A DNA stretch of 64,000 nt, from NCBI RefSeq assembly GCF_031882575.1, contig NZ_CP134772.1, positions 3,615,001-3,679,000 of the forward strand. Reading direction: 5' to 3'. Both the position numbers and the translations under genes were made by a program. This document shows, in pieces, positions 35,817 to 44,807 of this stretch. How positions within the stretch are numbered: the stretch's first letter is position 1; every line of letters starts with the position of its first letter. Source of the stretch: Pseudomonas sp. VD-NE ins. Lineage in GTDB: Bacteria > Pseudomonadota > Gammaproteobacteria > Pseudomonadales > Pseudomonadaceae. The notes under the pieces were generated by a model. That model searched no databases, was not told where the DNA came from, and was given only the letters and a program-made list of their open reading frames with translations.

Positions 35817-36305
35817 TTAATCAAACGCCCCGTTGAGCACCTCGTAAATCAGGCCGGTGGCCAACGCGACCAGGATCAGATCCGTGCCCACCTGCTGCCA
35901 TTCGTAGCCATCGTAATGCGGCAGGTGACCGACCAGGCGTCCATCGAGTTTTTTCGCGATCCCGGGCGGCAGCGGTTTGCCACGCGCAAGATTCTTTTGA
36001 ATGCCCGGTGGCAGCGCAGGCCCCGGGCTCCAGTAGTCGCGGTAGCCGCCAACAATCCCGAGGACATTGCCGCGATCGATGCTTGGGCCATGACTCCAGT
36101 CACCACCCGAGTTGTTACCCTTGTTGCCGTTACCTTTCTGGTTACCGTGGCCCTGCACATTCTGCGAATTACCCTTGCCATTGCCCTGCCCCTGACCTTT
36201 TCCATTACCGGGATCAGCCAATGCCATCGCCGAACTGAAAACCAGCGCAAGGGAAGAAATCGTTGCAATCAACCTGCGTGACTTGATCATGCGGCGCGCC
36301 TTCAT
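35817..36305 (-). CDS. CigR/RcnB-like periplasmic or membrane protein
   Basis: 162 residues. A signal peptide (SRRLIATISSLALVFSSAMA) is cleaved before LADPG. A Gly/Asn/Lys/Gln-rich low-complexity segment follows (GNGKGQGQGNGKGNSQNVQG). Then LPPGIQKNL and LPPGIAKKL repeat the RcnB-type motif, and a final hydrophobic helix (DLILVALATGLIYEVL) may anchor it. The layout matches proteins annotated as anti-virulence regulator CigR family. ATG 36305 is used because it gives a proper signal peptide. Role in this organism unknown. Confidence 0.8.
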   Translation of the reverse strand: MKARRMIKSRRLIATISSLALVFSSAMALADPGNGKGQGQGNGKGNSQNVQGHGNQKGNGNKGNNSGGDWSHGPSIDRGNVLGIVGGYRDYWSPGPALPPGIQKNLARGKPLPPGIAKKLDGRLVGHLPHYDGYEWQQVGTDLILVALATGLIYEVLNGAFD

Positions 36306-36575
36306 GGTGGGATGCTCCAGTGTCATCTTGACGTTACACATCAGCTTAGTTTATTCCGGCTGAACGATCGTCGATTACGCCCGCCCCATCGACACCCGTC
36401 CGGAACGCGCATCATCTGGCTGCCGAAACGCTTCGGCCATTTCTCCATCGAGATTCTTGAGGAGAAGGCGCTGGGGGCGTTTATCGTGGCGGCGTTCGCT
36501 TCCAAATGAAACTCCGCCGGCCCTGATCGATACGTCTACGCTCTCTCCATCGCCACCACGCCTGGAGACTTCGCC

Positions 36576-37484
36576 ATGACTCGCCCGCTACTGACCGCCC
36601 TCGCCCTTCTTGCCATGAGCTTTCAGGCACACGCCGACATCGTCCCTTTTCCTGCGACCTTCCACACTCAAGACATCAAGGTCGAGGGCGCAACGATGCA
36701 CGTGCGTGTCGGTGGCAAGGGCCCCGCCGTGGTGCTGTTGCATGGCTTCGGCGATACCGGTGACATGTGGGCGCCGCTGGCGGCGGATCTGGCCCGCGAT
36801 CACACCGTGGTGGTACCGGATCTGCGCGGCATGGGTTTGTCTTCAATTCCACAGGGCGGCTACGACAAGAAGACCCAGGCCGGCGACATTCGCCAAGTGT
36901 TGAGCGCACTGAAGATCGAGCATTCGGTGGTCATCGGTCACGACATCGGCACCATGGTCGCGTTCGCCTACGCCGCGCGCTATCCCGAGCTGACCGAGCG
37001 CCTGGTGGTGATGGATGCGCCCGTGCCCGGCATCACACCGTGGAACGACATCGTTCGTTCGCCGATGCTCTGGCATTTCGACTTCGGCGGTGCGGATATG
37101 GAGCGTCTGGTGGCCGGGCGCGAACGCATCTACCTCGACCGCTTCTGGAACGAGTTCGCCGGCACCCCGGCCAAAGTCGATGAAGGCACCCGCCAGCATT
37201 ACGCCAAGCTCTACGCCCGCCCCGGCGCCATGCACGCCGCTTTCGCTCAGTTCCGCAGCATTCGTCAGGACACCCTCGACAACGCTCCCGTCCTGCAGAA
37301 ACACTTGAGCATGCCGGTGCTGGCGGTGGGCGGTGAAAAGTCCTTCGGCAACAATGAAGCGATCGTCATGCGCAATGCTGCGGACAACGTCACCGAGGTG
37401 GTGATTCCGGCGGCCGGGCACTGGTTGATGGAGGAAGCCCCGGCGCCGACCATCAAAGCTGTGCGCGACTTTATCGCGATGTGA
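36576..37484 (+). CDS. Periplasmic alpha/beta hydrolase (epoxide-hydrolase/haloalkane-dehalogenase type)
   Basis: 302 residues. A signal peptide (MTRPLLTALALLAMSFQAHA) is cleaved before DIVPF. The hydrolase fold has the oxyanion region VVLLHGFGDTGDMWAPLA and the nucleophile elbow VIGHDIGTMVA, where the nucleophile is Asp rather than Ser. That is typical of epoxide hydrolases and haloalkane dehalogenases. The catalytic His is in PAAGHWLMEE near the end. It acts outside the cytoplasm. Whether the substrate is an epoxide, a halide or an ester cannot be read. A GGAG site precedes ATG 36576. Confidence 0.84.
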   Translation: MTRPLLTALALLAMSFQAHADIVPFPATFHTQDIKVEGATMHVRVGGKGPAVVLLHGFGDTGDMWAPLAADLARDHTVVVPDLRGMGLSSIPQGGYDKKTQAGDIRQVLSALKIEHSVVIGHDIGTMVAFAYAARYPELTERLVVMDAPVPGITPWNDIVRSPMLWHFDFGGADMERLVAGRERIYLDRFWNEFAGTPAKVDEGTRQHYAKLYARPGAMHAAFAQFRSIRQDTLDNAPVLQKHLSMPVLAVGGEKSFGNNEAIVMRNAADNVTEVVIPAAGHWLMEEAPAPTIKAVRDFIAM

Positions 37485-37629
37485 GGAATTGGCATTGCCT
37501 TGGCCCGAGGCTTACGTCAGGATTCGCCCCTTTTTGAGGGCAAAGTGCATATCTTGTGGCTCGTCCATTGATGTGTACGTTTATGCCCTTCGCTAACCGA
37601 TATTCAAACGTGCAGGCCGGACAGAAAAC

Positions 37630-37785
37630 ATGAATCGTCAAAAGAAACTCAAGCAGTTGTTCAAGGAAAAGGCGAAAAAGGCCAGCGCCAAACTCGCGCC
37701 GAAAAAGCCCAAGTACATCAGCAAGGCTGACCGGGCGAAACTGGAAGCTGAAGCCGCAGAACCAGTTGCAACCAGCGAAAGCTGA
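37630..37785 (+). CDS. DUF2986-like small basic protein
   Basis: 51 residues, too short to be found by length alone, but recognisable: MNRQKKLKQLFKEKAKKASA, followed by PKKPKYISKADRAKL, is the typical DUF2986 pattern of a lysine-rich helix with a KPKYISKADRAKL core. It is highly basic and probably binds nucleic acid or ribosomes, but the role is unknown. The ribosome-binding site before ATG 37630 is weak (GGACAG). Confidence 0.7.
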   Translation: MNRQKKLKQLFKEKAKKASAKLAPKKPKYISKADRAKLEAEAAEPVATSES

Positions 37786-38154
37786 AAGCCCCGTCAAACA
37801 CCTGTGCCCCTGTCAAAGCTACAGATCCACAGTCGGCTCCAGCACCACCTCTGGGCAAGATTCTGCGACTGATCCCTTCATGATCATCAAAGCCATATCA
37901 TCCAGAGGTGCACTGTTGAATTTGTTCTTTGCCGATATCGGCCTGCGGATTCACGAGTCGAGATGATTGCCTGTCGACAGGCGCCTCGAATCCCTCTGCT
38001 TTCCGGATCGCGACTACCCAAGCAAAAGCTGCACCAACTCACCCTGCAAAACCCTTAAACCATTGGCTCCACGAATACTGCTCGGATTGGATCTTTGCGC
38101 ATCGTTATGCCGATCTAAACTGGCTCCCTCCCCAGATCGCCCCGGAACGGAACC
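37786..38154. other. Gene-free interval with a 14-bp palindrome
   Basis: I find no credible gene here. GCCTGTCGACAGGC at 37969-37982 is a perfect palindrome and could be an operator. The segment nearest 38155 is AT-richer and probably holds the acetyltransferase promoter. Confidence 0.35.
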
Positions 38155-38706
38155 ATGCCTGTACCCGACTTCGACTGCCAACCCGCTCTGCATGGCAGCA
38201 CGCTGAAACTCAGAGCATTGGTTGCAAATGACTTTGAAGCGCTGTTTTTGGCCGCCAGTGACCCACTCATCTGGTCCGGCCACCCCACCAGTGATCGCTA
38301 TCAGCGGCAGGTGTTTGAAGCGTACTTCGCCGCTCGGCTGGCCAGCGCAAAAGCACTTGTGGTCATCGATATCGAATCGGAACGGATCGTGGGGATGTCC
38401 AGTTACTACACGCCGCCTGATCAGACCGAGGGTATCGCCATCGGCTACACCTTTCTGGTGCGGGAAAAATGGGGTGGCCAGGCCAATCGTGAATTGAAAG
38501 CTTTGATGCTGGAACATGCATTCAAGGTCTACGACACCGTTTATTTCCACATCGGCCCCGCCAACATTCGTTCACAAAACGCGGTACTGAAAATCGGCGC
38601 GGTGCACCTGTATGACGCCGAGTTGAACCTTGGCGCTGCACCGGCATTGTGCAAGTGCTACGGACTTTCCAAGCCACAGCGGGCGGCACCCATTGCAGAA
38701 CGTTAA
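38155..38706 (+). CDS. GNAT-family acetyltransferase (RimJ/RimL-like)
   Basis: 183 residues. IGYTFLVREKWGGQANRELK carries the V/I-x-x-x-x-GxA acetyl-CoA loop and NIRSQNAVLKIGAVHLYDA is the standard closing helix of this GNAT subgroup. The first strand starts STLKLRALVANDFEALF, as in RimJ/RimL and YjgM-like proteins. The acceptor is unknown. It stops where a degenerate transporter remnant begins on the other strand. Confidence 0.82.
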   Translation: MPVPDFDCQPALHGSTLKLRALVANDFEALFLAASDPLIWSGHPTSDRYQRQVFEAYFAARLASAKALVVIDIESERIVGMSSYYTPPDQTEGIAIGYTFLVREKWGGQANRELKALMLEHAFKVYDTVYFHIGPANIRSQNAVLKIGAVHLYDAELNLGAAPALCKCYGLSKPQRAAPIAER

Positions 38707-38846
38707 GGACGTGCGCGAAGGCGCGGCAGCATGGGGTGCAGATGTCCAGAACTCAACATGATCCCCAGTAAAACCAGCAAGATCAGCAGCCAGTCAGTCG
38801 AACCGGGGTGCTGGCCGAAGATCACTGCTGCCGCATGGAATCGCCA
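38703..38846 (-). pseudogene. C-terminal remnant of a DMT/EamA-family transporter
   Basis: Read on the minus strand the segment encodes AAAVIFGQHPGSTDWLLILL, then VLLGIMLSSGHL and a stop codon at 38705. This is the last transmembrane helix and tail of an EamA-type drug/metabolite transporter, in which IFGEHP-like phrases precede the final helix. No upstream part of the protein exists. It meets the start of the AraC remnant on the opposite strand, so a deletion removed the middle of a divergent transporter/regulator pair. Confidence 0.6.
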
Positions 38847-38848
38847 GC

Positions 38849-39037
38849 ATGCCCGCGCTTTCACTCAATTCGCCGTTGCCGGCGGAGCCGCGACTGGCGG
38901 CGGTGTGTTGCGCATTTCTGCAGCAGCCTTCACTGGAGGTCGGTATCGATGACATGGTGTTGGGCTACAGCAGCTCCAGTGCGTTTGCGACGGTGTTCAA
39001 GCAAGTGTTGGGGGAAGTGCCGAGTCGCTACTTTTAG
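38849..39037 (+). pseudogene. Internally deleted AraC-family regulator remnant
   Basis: The frame encodes an AraC linker-like phrase (LPAEPRLAAVCCAFLQQPSL) and then jumps to the end of the second HTH, LGYSSSSAFATVFKQVLGEV, closing with PSRYF and a stop. The first HTH and the helices that normally lie between these parts are missing (about 50 residues), and the N-terminal effector domain is absent. It cannot bind DNA in the usual way. It lies directly against the transporter remnant at 38703-38846. Confidence 0.6.
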
Positions 39038-39744
39038 CGGCTTTCGCTTTTACACGTCAGCCACGCGCCCCAGAACAGACTGCTGAAAAACCGCGTCGCC
39101 TCGCCAAACCCCGCCTCACGCAACAGCACCTGAACCGCCGCTTCGGAATGCGGCGGGTCGGCGCCTTGCAGAATCTTGCCTAACTTGGCCTTCACCTCTT
39201 CCGCGCTGGAGCCCTGCTGCCGCCAACGCTGCCCCCACGCCTCCAGCAATAACGGTTGGCTGGCATAGGCGTAATGATTGCCCGCCACAATCAGCGGCGC
39301 GTCCGGTTTGAGACGCGCCTGAATCGATTGCAGGATCTGGCGTTTGGCATCGTCACCGTTCAAATGATGAAGCACGCCGATCAATGTCGCCGCGTCGAAT
39401 TGCGCATCGGCCGGCAAGTCCTCGACATGCCCGAGATGAACCTGCGTCCGATGCAGCAAGTCGTTGGCCTCCAAATGCTGCACGGCGGCTTCGAGCATCG
39501 GCGCGGAAGGATCAACCGCAATGAAACGCCACTGCGGTTCCAGCGCCGCCATCGCAATGATTTCCTGCGCCGTACCGCCGGCGCCAACCACCAGTATGTT
39601 GGCCGGCCACGAACCGAGACTGGTCGCCAACATGCAGGCCGCCAGATCGTGACAGGCGTCGTAACCGGCCAGGGCGATGCGACTTTGTCGGGCGTATTCG
39701 CTGGCGCGGGAGGTGTCGAATTTTTCTGCTGACGTTGGGTTCAC
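39034..39744 (-). CDS. Class I SAM-dependent methyltransferase
   Basis: 236 residues. Motif I reads ILVVGAGGTAQEIIAMA, with the acidic residue of motif II in WRFIAVDPSAPMLEAA and a post-motif LPADAQFDAATLIGVLHHL. These place it among small-molecule methyltransferases. The acceptor is unknown. It is convergent with the AraC remnant and may once have been regulated by it. It is one of the few intact genes in the 38-40 kb scar region. Confidence 0.82.
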   Translation of the reverse strand: MNPTSAEKFDTSRASEYARQSRIALAGYDACHDLAACMLATSLGSWPANILVVGAGGTAQEIIAMAALEPQWRFIAVDPSAPMLEAAVQHLEANDLLHRTQVHLGHVEDLPADAQFDAATLIGVLHHLNGDDAKRQILQSIQARLKPDAPLIVAGNHYAYASQPLLLEAWGQRWRQQGSSAEEVKAKLGKILQGADPPHSEAAVQVLLREAGFGEATRFFSSLFWGAWLTCKSESR

Positions 39745-39859
39745 GACGAGGCTCCTTGTTGTTTCAGAAGAAACTACGCCGAGACATCAGATAAGAAAAA
39801 TTCATTAATTTTATGCCCTGCATTCCTTGCAGGAATGAGAGCGTGTGAACCGTGTGTTG

Positions 39860-40297
39860 TTAATGCTGAGCGATCAATGCCTGCAGCCCATTGTGACCCT
39901 CAACGATCAGGTTTTGGATCAGTGCCTGATAGTGCTCAGCGTCATTCGGCTCTCGAAGATCGAAACTCGCCGACCAACTGAGGAGCGTTTTGTCTTGCCC
40001 GGTCAAAGCGACCAGCTTCACGCTGGCCACATAATTGTCGAGCGGCAAAGGCGCTTCTTCAAAGCGGTAGGACAGCGTTAACGCTGATTCATCAACCGAC
40101 AACAGACGCTCTCTGACAACTGCCCCATCGGTCAGCGAGAGTGTGCGAATGCAGCCTGGCCTTTCAGCCCCCCCGCCCTCGATATGGCTGCTCGCAATCG
40201 CTGGATGCCAGGCCTGAATCTCGCCAAACTGCCTCACTACGTTCCAGATCTTTTGTGCATCGCCGTCCAGGACAGCGGAAAATTCAACCATCGACAT
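39860..40297 (-). CDS. SRPBCC-family protein
   Basis: 145 residues of the START/Bet v 1-like SRPBCC fold. The opening (FSAVLDGDAQKIWNVVRQFG), GCIRTLSLTDGAVVRERLL and a final amphipathic helix are typical. Such proteins bind hydrophobic ligands or serve as cyclases. It is the last of four co-directional genes (42723 down to 39860) headed by the old yellow enzyme. A polyketide- or xenobiotic-related role is possible but unproven. Confidence 0.78.
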   Translation of the reverse strand: MSMVEFSAVLDGDAQKIWNVVRQFGEIQAWHPAIASSHIEGGGAERPGCIRTLSLTDGAVVRERLLSVDESALTLSYRFEEAPLPLDNYVASVKLVALTGQDKTLLSWSASFDLREPNDAEHYQALIQNLIVEGHNGLQALIAQH

Positions 40298-40361
40298 GAC
40301 ATGAACCCTTGAAATTGATGTTCGCCGATCCCGGCAGCAGACTGCCGGGACCGATGGGTAC

Positions 40362-40748
40362 TCAGCCCTCGAACTGGTGATACACCTTGGCGATGACCTT
40401 CCAGGCGCCGTCGATTTTGATCAGGGTCAGGTAGTCGTTGTAGTCGGCGCCAATTGCATCCGTTTCCATGTCCACACGTACCACCGCAGTGGTCGGGGTG
40501 ATCGCCAGCACGTCGAGTCGCGTGCTGATTTCGGGGGCTGCGCCGTTCTTCTCGACAAAATCGAACAGGTTCTTGATCGGGCCGCCGAGCAGTTCGCCGT
40601 TGGTGAACCCGTACATCACTGCCTCTTTATGGAAGGCTTGAGCGACGCCTTGCGCGCTGCCAATGCGAAGGCCTTCTACGTATTGATTGGCGGTCGCGAT
40701 CACAGCGTTGTATTCAGCCGTCGGCACGGCTTTGATGTTCTTGGACAT
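40362..40748 (-). CDS. NTF2/SnoaL-like protein
   Basis: 128 residues. Small alpha+beta barrel of the nuclear-transport-factor-2-like superfamily, with ANQYVEGLRIGSAQGVAQAF at the start and KIDGAWKVIAKVYHQF at the end. Family members are isomerases, dehydratases or putative sensors of small ligands. It is third in the operon behind the old yellow enzyme and the SDR. Function unknown. Confidence 0.8.
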   Translation of the reverse strand: MSKNIKAVPTAEYNAVIATANQYVEGLRIGSAQGVAQAFHKEAVMYGFTNGELLGGPIKNLFDFVEKNGAAPEISTRLDVLAITPTTAVVRVDMETDAIGADYNDYLTLIKIDGAWKVIAKVYHQFEG

Positions 40749-40829
40749 GATTGTTTCCCATCGTTGGAGGTGAGTTTCAGAGTCTGCCGGGAGCCAGGGT
40801 TGGCACTCGGCAGCGGGAGTAGCCGACGT

Positions 40830-41573
40830 TCACCAATCCTGGCGCGTCGGCGAAATGATCAGGTCGTTGATGGTGACGTTTTCCGGTTGGTTGAGCGCGT
40901 AGATCACGGCACGCGCGATATCGTCAGGTGCGATGGCGATGCGGTTGAGTTCCTGGGCAGCCTTGCGCCCTTCTGGGTCAATGACCTTGTCCGCCCAGCC
41001 GGTATTGATAACGCCGGGGCTGACCGTGTTGACGCGGATGCCGTGTTGCACGCCCAGCTCCTTGCGCATGGACTCGGTCATGGCTTGCACGAAAAATTTG
41101 GTGGCGCTGTAAACACCCGCCGCTGGCCCGACCTGATGACCGGCCACCGAGTCCATGTTGAGGATCTGCCCGGACTTCTGCTCCAACATCATTGGCAGCA
41201 CGGCTGCTGTGGCATTGAGATAGCCCTTGATGTTCACGTCGATCATCTTGTCCCAATCCTCTACGGCCAGATCGACCCAGTTGGAGAACAGCATCAGCCC
41301 GGCGTTGTTCACCAGAATGTCGACAGCGCCATAGGTGTCCTGAGCGAATCTGGCGAGCGCCCGGGTTTGATCCGGCCGGGTCACATCAGTGGTAAAAGCG
41401 GCCACGTCGTGACCGGCTTCACGCAACTCGGCGACGAACGTATTCAGCCCCTGTTCATCCAGTGCGGCGGCAACGACGCGAACGCCGTGTGCTGCCAGCG
41501 CACGAGTGGTTGCCGCCCCGATACCGGAAGATGCGCCGGTGACGATGGCGACTTTGTTGTGCAGATAATTCAT
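40830..41573 (-). CDS. Short-chain dehydrogenase/reductase (classical SDR)
   Basis: 247 residues with all SDR motifs: cofactor loop VAIVTGASSGIGAATTRAL, NNAG in VDILVNNAGLMLF, the active-site Ser in ILNMDSVAG and YSATK. It reduces or oxidises an alcohol/carbonyl pair with NAD(P)H. Second gene of the NemA-type operon, so it probably works on products of, or the same electrophiles as, the old yellow enzyme. Confidence 0.9.
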   Translation of the reverse strand: MNYLHNKVAIVTGASSGIGAATTRALAAHGVRVVAAALDEQGLNTFVAELREAGHDVAAFTTDVTRPDQTRALARFAQDTYGAVDILVNNAGLMLFSNWVDLAVEDWDKMIDVNIKGYLNATAAVLPMMLEQKSGQILNMDSVAGHQVGPAAGVYSATKFFVQAMTESMRKELGVQHGIRVNTVSPGVINTGWADKVIDPEGRKAAQELNRIAIAPDDIARAVIYALNQPENVTINDLIISPTRQDW

Positions 41574-41619
41574 GTTCCGTTCCTCTTTACAGTGAACGCG
41601 ATGGCGTCCGGGCAGTCAT

Positions 41620-42723
41620 TCAGGCGTTAGCGGTTGGCCAATCGATGTAGCCTTTGGCGCCCCCGCCGTAGTAACTCTCACGCGGCGCAATGGTCAGTTC
41701 GAGACCGCGCCGCAGACGCTCCACCAGGTCGGGGTTGGCAATGAACAAGCGACCAAACGCCACCGCGTCGATACGGCCCTGCGCCCGACGCTCAAGCGCC
41801 ATCGCCAGGTCGTAATTGTTGTTGCCAATGAACGCGCCTTCGAACTGCGCACTCAACGCGTCCAGATCCACGCCCGCCGGCACGGTGCGCGAAGTGGCCG
41901 TGGCGCCTTCGACGAAATGCAGGTAGGCCAGATTGAATCGATTGAGTTGCTGGATCAGGTAGCCATAAGTTGCCATGACGTTGCTGTCGGGCGGCGTATT
42001 GCCGGCATCGGGCGTTACGGGCGAGAGTCGGATACCGACGCGGTCGCTGCCCCAAATCGAAACCACCGCTTCGGTGACCTCCAGCGTCAGCCGCGCACGG
42101 TTTTCGATGGAGCCGCCGTACTGATCGGTGCGCTGATTGGTCGAATCGCGCAGAAACTGGTCGAGCAGATAACTGTTGGCAGAATGCACTTCCACACCGT
42201 CGAAACCGGCGCGCTTGGCGTTCTCGGCAGCCAGTTTGTACTGCTCGATGATTCCGGGAATTTCCGAGGTCTCAAGCGCACGCGGCATCGACACTTCGAC
42301 AAAACCTTTCTCGGTGTACGTGCTGCCCTCAGCCTTGATCGCCGAAGGCGCGACCGGTGCCTGGCCATTGGGCTGCAACTCGACACTGGAAAAACGCCCG
42401 ACATGCCACAACTGGCTGACGATTTTTCCGCCCGCGGCGTGTACGGCATCGGTGACTTTCTTCCACCCGGCGACCTGCGCTTGCGACCAGATTCCCGGGG
42501 TCATCGCATAGCCGCGCCCCTGGGCAGAAATGTTCGTCGCTTCGGCGATAATCAAACCGGCACTGGCGCGTTGGGCGTAATACGTCGCGTGCATTTCGTT
42601 AGGCACACCGTCGTCAGCCATCCGGCTGCGCGTGACGGGTGCCATGACAATTCGATTGGCCAATTGCAGCGCGCCCATGGCCATGGGCGAAAAAAGGTCG
42701 GTATCAACAGCGTTATCAATCAT
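41620..42723 (-). CDS. nemA: Old yellow enzyme (NemA-type alkene reductase)
   Basis: 367 residues. FMN-binding barrel with MGALQLANRIVMAPVTRSR, HVGRFSS, and the catalytic region DGVEVHSANSYLLDQFLRDS ending in a RTDQYGGS loop. It reduces alpha,beta-unsaturated carbonyls, nitro compounds and nitrate esters using NADPH. ATG 42723 follows TTGGAG. A NemR-like palindrome at 42740-42754 covers the promoter, but no TetR repressor gene is adjacent. It heads the operon with the SDR, NTF2-like and SRPBCC genes. Confidence 0.88.
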   Translation of the reverse strand: MIDNAVDTDLFSPMAMGALQLANRIVMAPVTRSRMADDGVPNEMHATYYAQRASAGLIIAEATNISAQGRGYAMTPGIWSQAQVAGWKKVTDAVHAAGGKIVSQLWHVGRFSSVELQPNGQAPVAPSAIKAEGSTYTEKGFVEVSMPRALETSEIPGIIEQYKLAAENAKRAGFDGVEVHSANSYLLDQFLRDSTNQRTDQYGGSIENRARLTLEVTEAVVSIWGSDRVGIRLSPVTPDAGNTPPDSNVMATYGYLIQQLNRFNLAYLHFVEGATATSRTVPAGVDLDALSAQFEGAFIGNNNYDLAMALERRAQGRIDAVAFGRLFIANPDLVERLRRGLELTIAPRESYYGGGAKGYIDWPTANA

Positions 42724-42739
42724 AAACACTCCAAATCAA

Positions 42740-42754
42740 TAGACCGGTCGTCTA
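42740..42754. promoter_or_regulatory. NemR-type operator upstream of nemA
   Basis: TAGACCGGTCGTCTA has perfect TAGAC/GTCTA arms around a five-base centre, the pattern of TetR-family NemR operators. It lies 17 bp before ATG 42723, where a repressor would block transcription. The matching repressor is not encoded in this window. Confidence 0.65.
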
Positions 42755-42856
42755 GTAAAAAGACGGAAAAAAACGCCCCTTTGTTAGCGGGCGAGCACTC
42801 GTTATCAGTGCGGTTTAAACAGCAGATATGCGTCGTACCGACTCGCGGTTAAAGAC

Positions 42857-44113
42857 TCACACTTCGGCCGCTGGACGAACGCGTGCAGGTTCAAGCGTTG
42901 CTCTTTCCCACTTGGCAATCACCAGCGGTGCGATGGCATTGCCCAATACATTCAGCGTGGTCGTGCCGCTGTCGATGATCCTGAAAATACCTGCGATCAA
43001 CGCCACACCCTCTAAAGGAAGACCGGCCGAAGCCAACGTTGCGGAGAGGATGATGATGGCAAACCCAGGCACCCCCGCCGCGCCTTTCGAGGTCAGCACC
43101 ATCGTCACCACCAGCAGGATCTGCTGCGACAGCGACAGGTCGATGCCATAGAGCTGCGCGACGAAGATTGTCGCGACCCCGAGGAAGATCGAAGCGCCGT
43201 CCAGATTGAATGCATACCCGACCGGCACCACGAAACTGACGATCCGACGCGGCACGCCGTAGCTCTCCAACCGGCTCATCAACTGCGGCATGACCGCAGC
43301 GGATGCGGCACTTGAGAACGCCAGAATCAATTCACTGCGGAAGTAGCGGATCAATTTGAAAATGTTCTCGCCAATCAAGTAGCAAATGCCACCGAGTATC
43401 ACCAAGGCGAAGACCACCAGCGCCAGGTAAACCACGCCGATCAACTTGAGCAACGGCAACAGCGAGGCAAAACCAAACGTCGCGACCGTTGCGCCAATCA
43501 TGCCGAAGACCCCAATCGGCGCGTAGGCCATGACCATTGAGACCACTTTGAACATCGCGTCGGAAATGCTCTGAACCAGCGCGATTGCAGGTGCACTTTT
43601 TTCTCTCGGCAGCGCATTCAGGGCGAGGCCGAACAGCACGGCAAAGAACAGCACCGAAAGCAATTTTGCTTCTGACATCGCCAGCAGAACATTGTCCGGC
43701 ACGATGTTCTGCAAGATCACCAGCGCGCCTTTGGACGGCTCCATGTTGATTGACGCCGTGCCGTGGGACAGGCCGGAAATATCGGTGCCGGTACCCGGCT
43801 CGAAGATATTTGCGAAACACAGGCCGACCACTATCGCCAGCGCGGTTATCGCAAAGAAATACCCCAGTGACTTGATGCCCATGCGGCCAAATGACTTGTT
43901 ATCGCCACCGCCGGCAATCCCCAGAATCATGCAACAGAACACAATGGGTACAACCACCATCTTCATCATCTTGATAAAGATGTCACCGAGGGGTTTGAGG
44001 ATCTCCGCACTCACCCATGTCTGATACTGCGGATGGGTATTGAAATACCAACCGACGAGCACGCCAAGCAACAGCCCGGCAACGATTTGCCACACCAGAG
44101 GAATACGTTTCAT
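42857..44113 (-). CDS. gltP: Dicarboxylate/glutamate:cation symporter (GltP/DctA family)
   Basis: 418 residues with about eight helices and two re-entrant loops. The signature HP1 loop SSAASAAVMPQLM and HP2 loop SKGAAGVPGFAII, together with NLDGASIFLGVAT, are those of the DAACS family. It imports glutamate, aspartate or C4-dicarboxylates with protons or sodium. It shares orientation with the VOC gene (112 bp upstream) and is divergent from a LysR regulator, which may control it. GltP is preferred over DctA from overall motif style, with moderate confidence. Confidence 0.85.
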   Translation of the reverse strand: MKRIPLVWQIVAGLLLGVLVGWYFNTHPQYQTWVSAEILKPLGDIFIKMMKMVVVPIVFCCMILGIAGGGDNKSFGRMGIKSLGYFFAITALAIVVGLCFANIFEPGTGTDISGLSHGTASINMEPSKGALVILQNIVPDNVLLAMSEAKLLSVLFFAVLFGLALNALPREKSAPAIALVQSISDAMFKVVSMVMAYAPIGVFGMIGATVATFGFASLLPLLKLIGVVYLALVVFALVILGGICYLIGENIFKLIRYFRSELILAFSSAASAAVMPQLMSRLESYGVPRRIVSFVVPVGYAFNLDGASIFLGVATIFVAQLYGIDLSLSQQILLVVTMVLTSKGAAGVPGFAIIILSATLASAGLPLEGVALIAGIFRIIDSGTTTLNVLGNAIAPLVIAKWERATLEPARVRPAAEV

Positions 44114-44225
44114 GTCTAGCCTTCTTGTTGGAATGAAAGGTCTGCGCTAAGGGCAGTTGCTAGAGTCATGAGCTTCCAGCTCACTTGAGACCGAATGGCA
44201 CAACCGGGTTGTGCCATGACGTTTG

Positions 44226-44651
44226 TCACTTGGCGAAGAGCTGGCTCATATCCTTGAAAGCCTTGAATTCCAGAGCGTTGCCGCATGGATCAAAGAGAAA
44301 CATGGTGGCTTGCTCGCCAACCTGCCCCTGAAAGCGAATGTACGGTTCGATCACAAACTCGGTGCCAAAGGACTTCAGGCGTTCGGCCAAGGCTTCCCAC
44401 TGTTGCCAGCCCAGAATGATGCCGAAGTGCGGAACAGGAACGTCATGACCGTCGACCGGGTTGCTGTGAACACTTTCCTGGGACGCGGTTTTCGGGTGTT
44501 CGTGAATGACCAGTTGGTGGCCATAAAAATCGAAGTCGACCCACTGATGACTGGAGCGCCCTTCTGCAAGTCCAAAGACTTCACCGTAAAAGGTGCGCGC
44601 TGCAGCCAGATCGTAAACGGGGATAGCGAGGTGGAAAGGCGAGAGGCTCAT
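44226..44651 (-). CDS. VOC-family (glyoxalase/bleomycin-resistance fold) protein
   Basis: 141 residues. Two beta-alpha-beta-beta-beta modules: [20 protein letters not shown] with a metal-type His, and [16 protein letters not shown] with a metal-type Glu near the end. It resembles extradiol dioxygenase-like or glyoxalase-like small-molecule enzymes. ATG 44651 follows GGAG. It is expressed with the symporter below and divergent from the LysR gene at 44808. Confidence 0.83.
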   Translation of the reverse strand: MSLSPFHLAIPVYDLAAARTFYGEVFGLAEGRSSHQWVDFDFYGHQLVIHEHPKTASQESVHSNPVDGHDVPVPHFGIILGWQQWEALAERLKSFGTEFVIEPYIRFQGQVGEQATMFLFDPCGNALEFKAFKDMSQLFAK

Positions 44652-44807
44652 CAGAACTCCGATCATATTGTTGTGGGTTGGCGAACATTCCTGCCGTCAT
44701 CGGCGCCTTGGGTTCAGCCGCTGCCGGGGGATGGGAAACATCCTAGGACGGAAAACAAAACATAAAAATCAATATATATTTCTTAGAATCACAATTAATA
44801 TTTGTGA

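Noticed and set aside
36396..36509. Short frame encoding RIIWLPKRFGHFSIEILEEK-type residues upstream of the periplasmic hydrolase
   Set aside because: Could be a gene remnant but I cannot assign it to a family, and no start or ribosome-binding site is visible.
40377..41630. Open frame of about 417 residues on the plus strand
   Set aside because: Antisense to the NTF2-like and SDR genes; His- and Gly-rich shadow protein with no motif.
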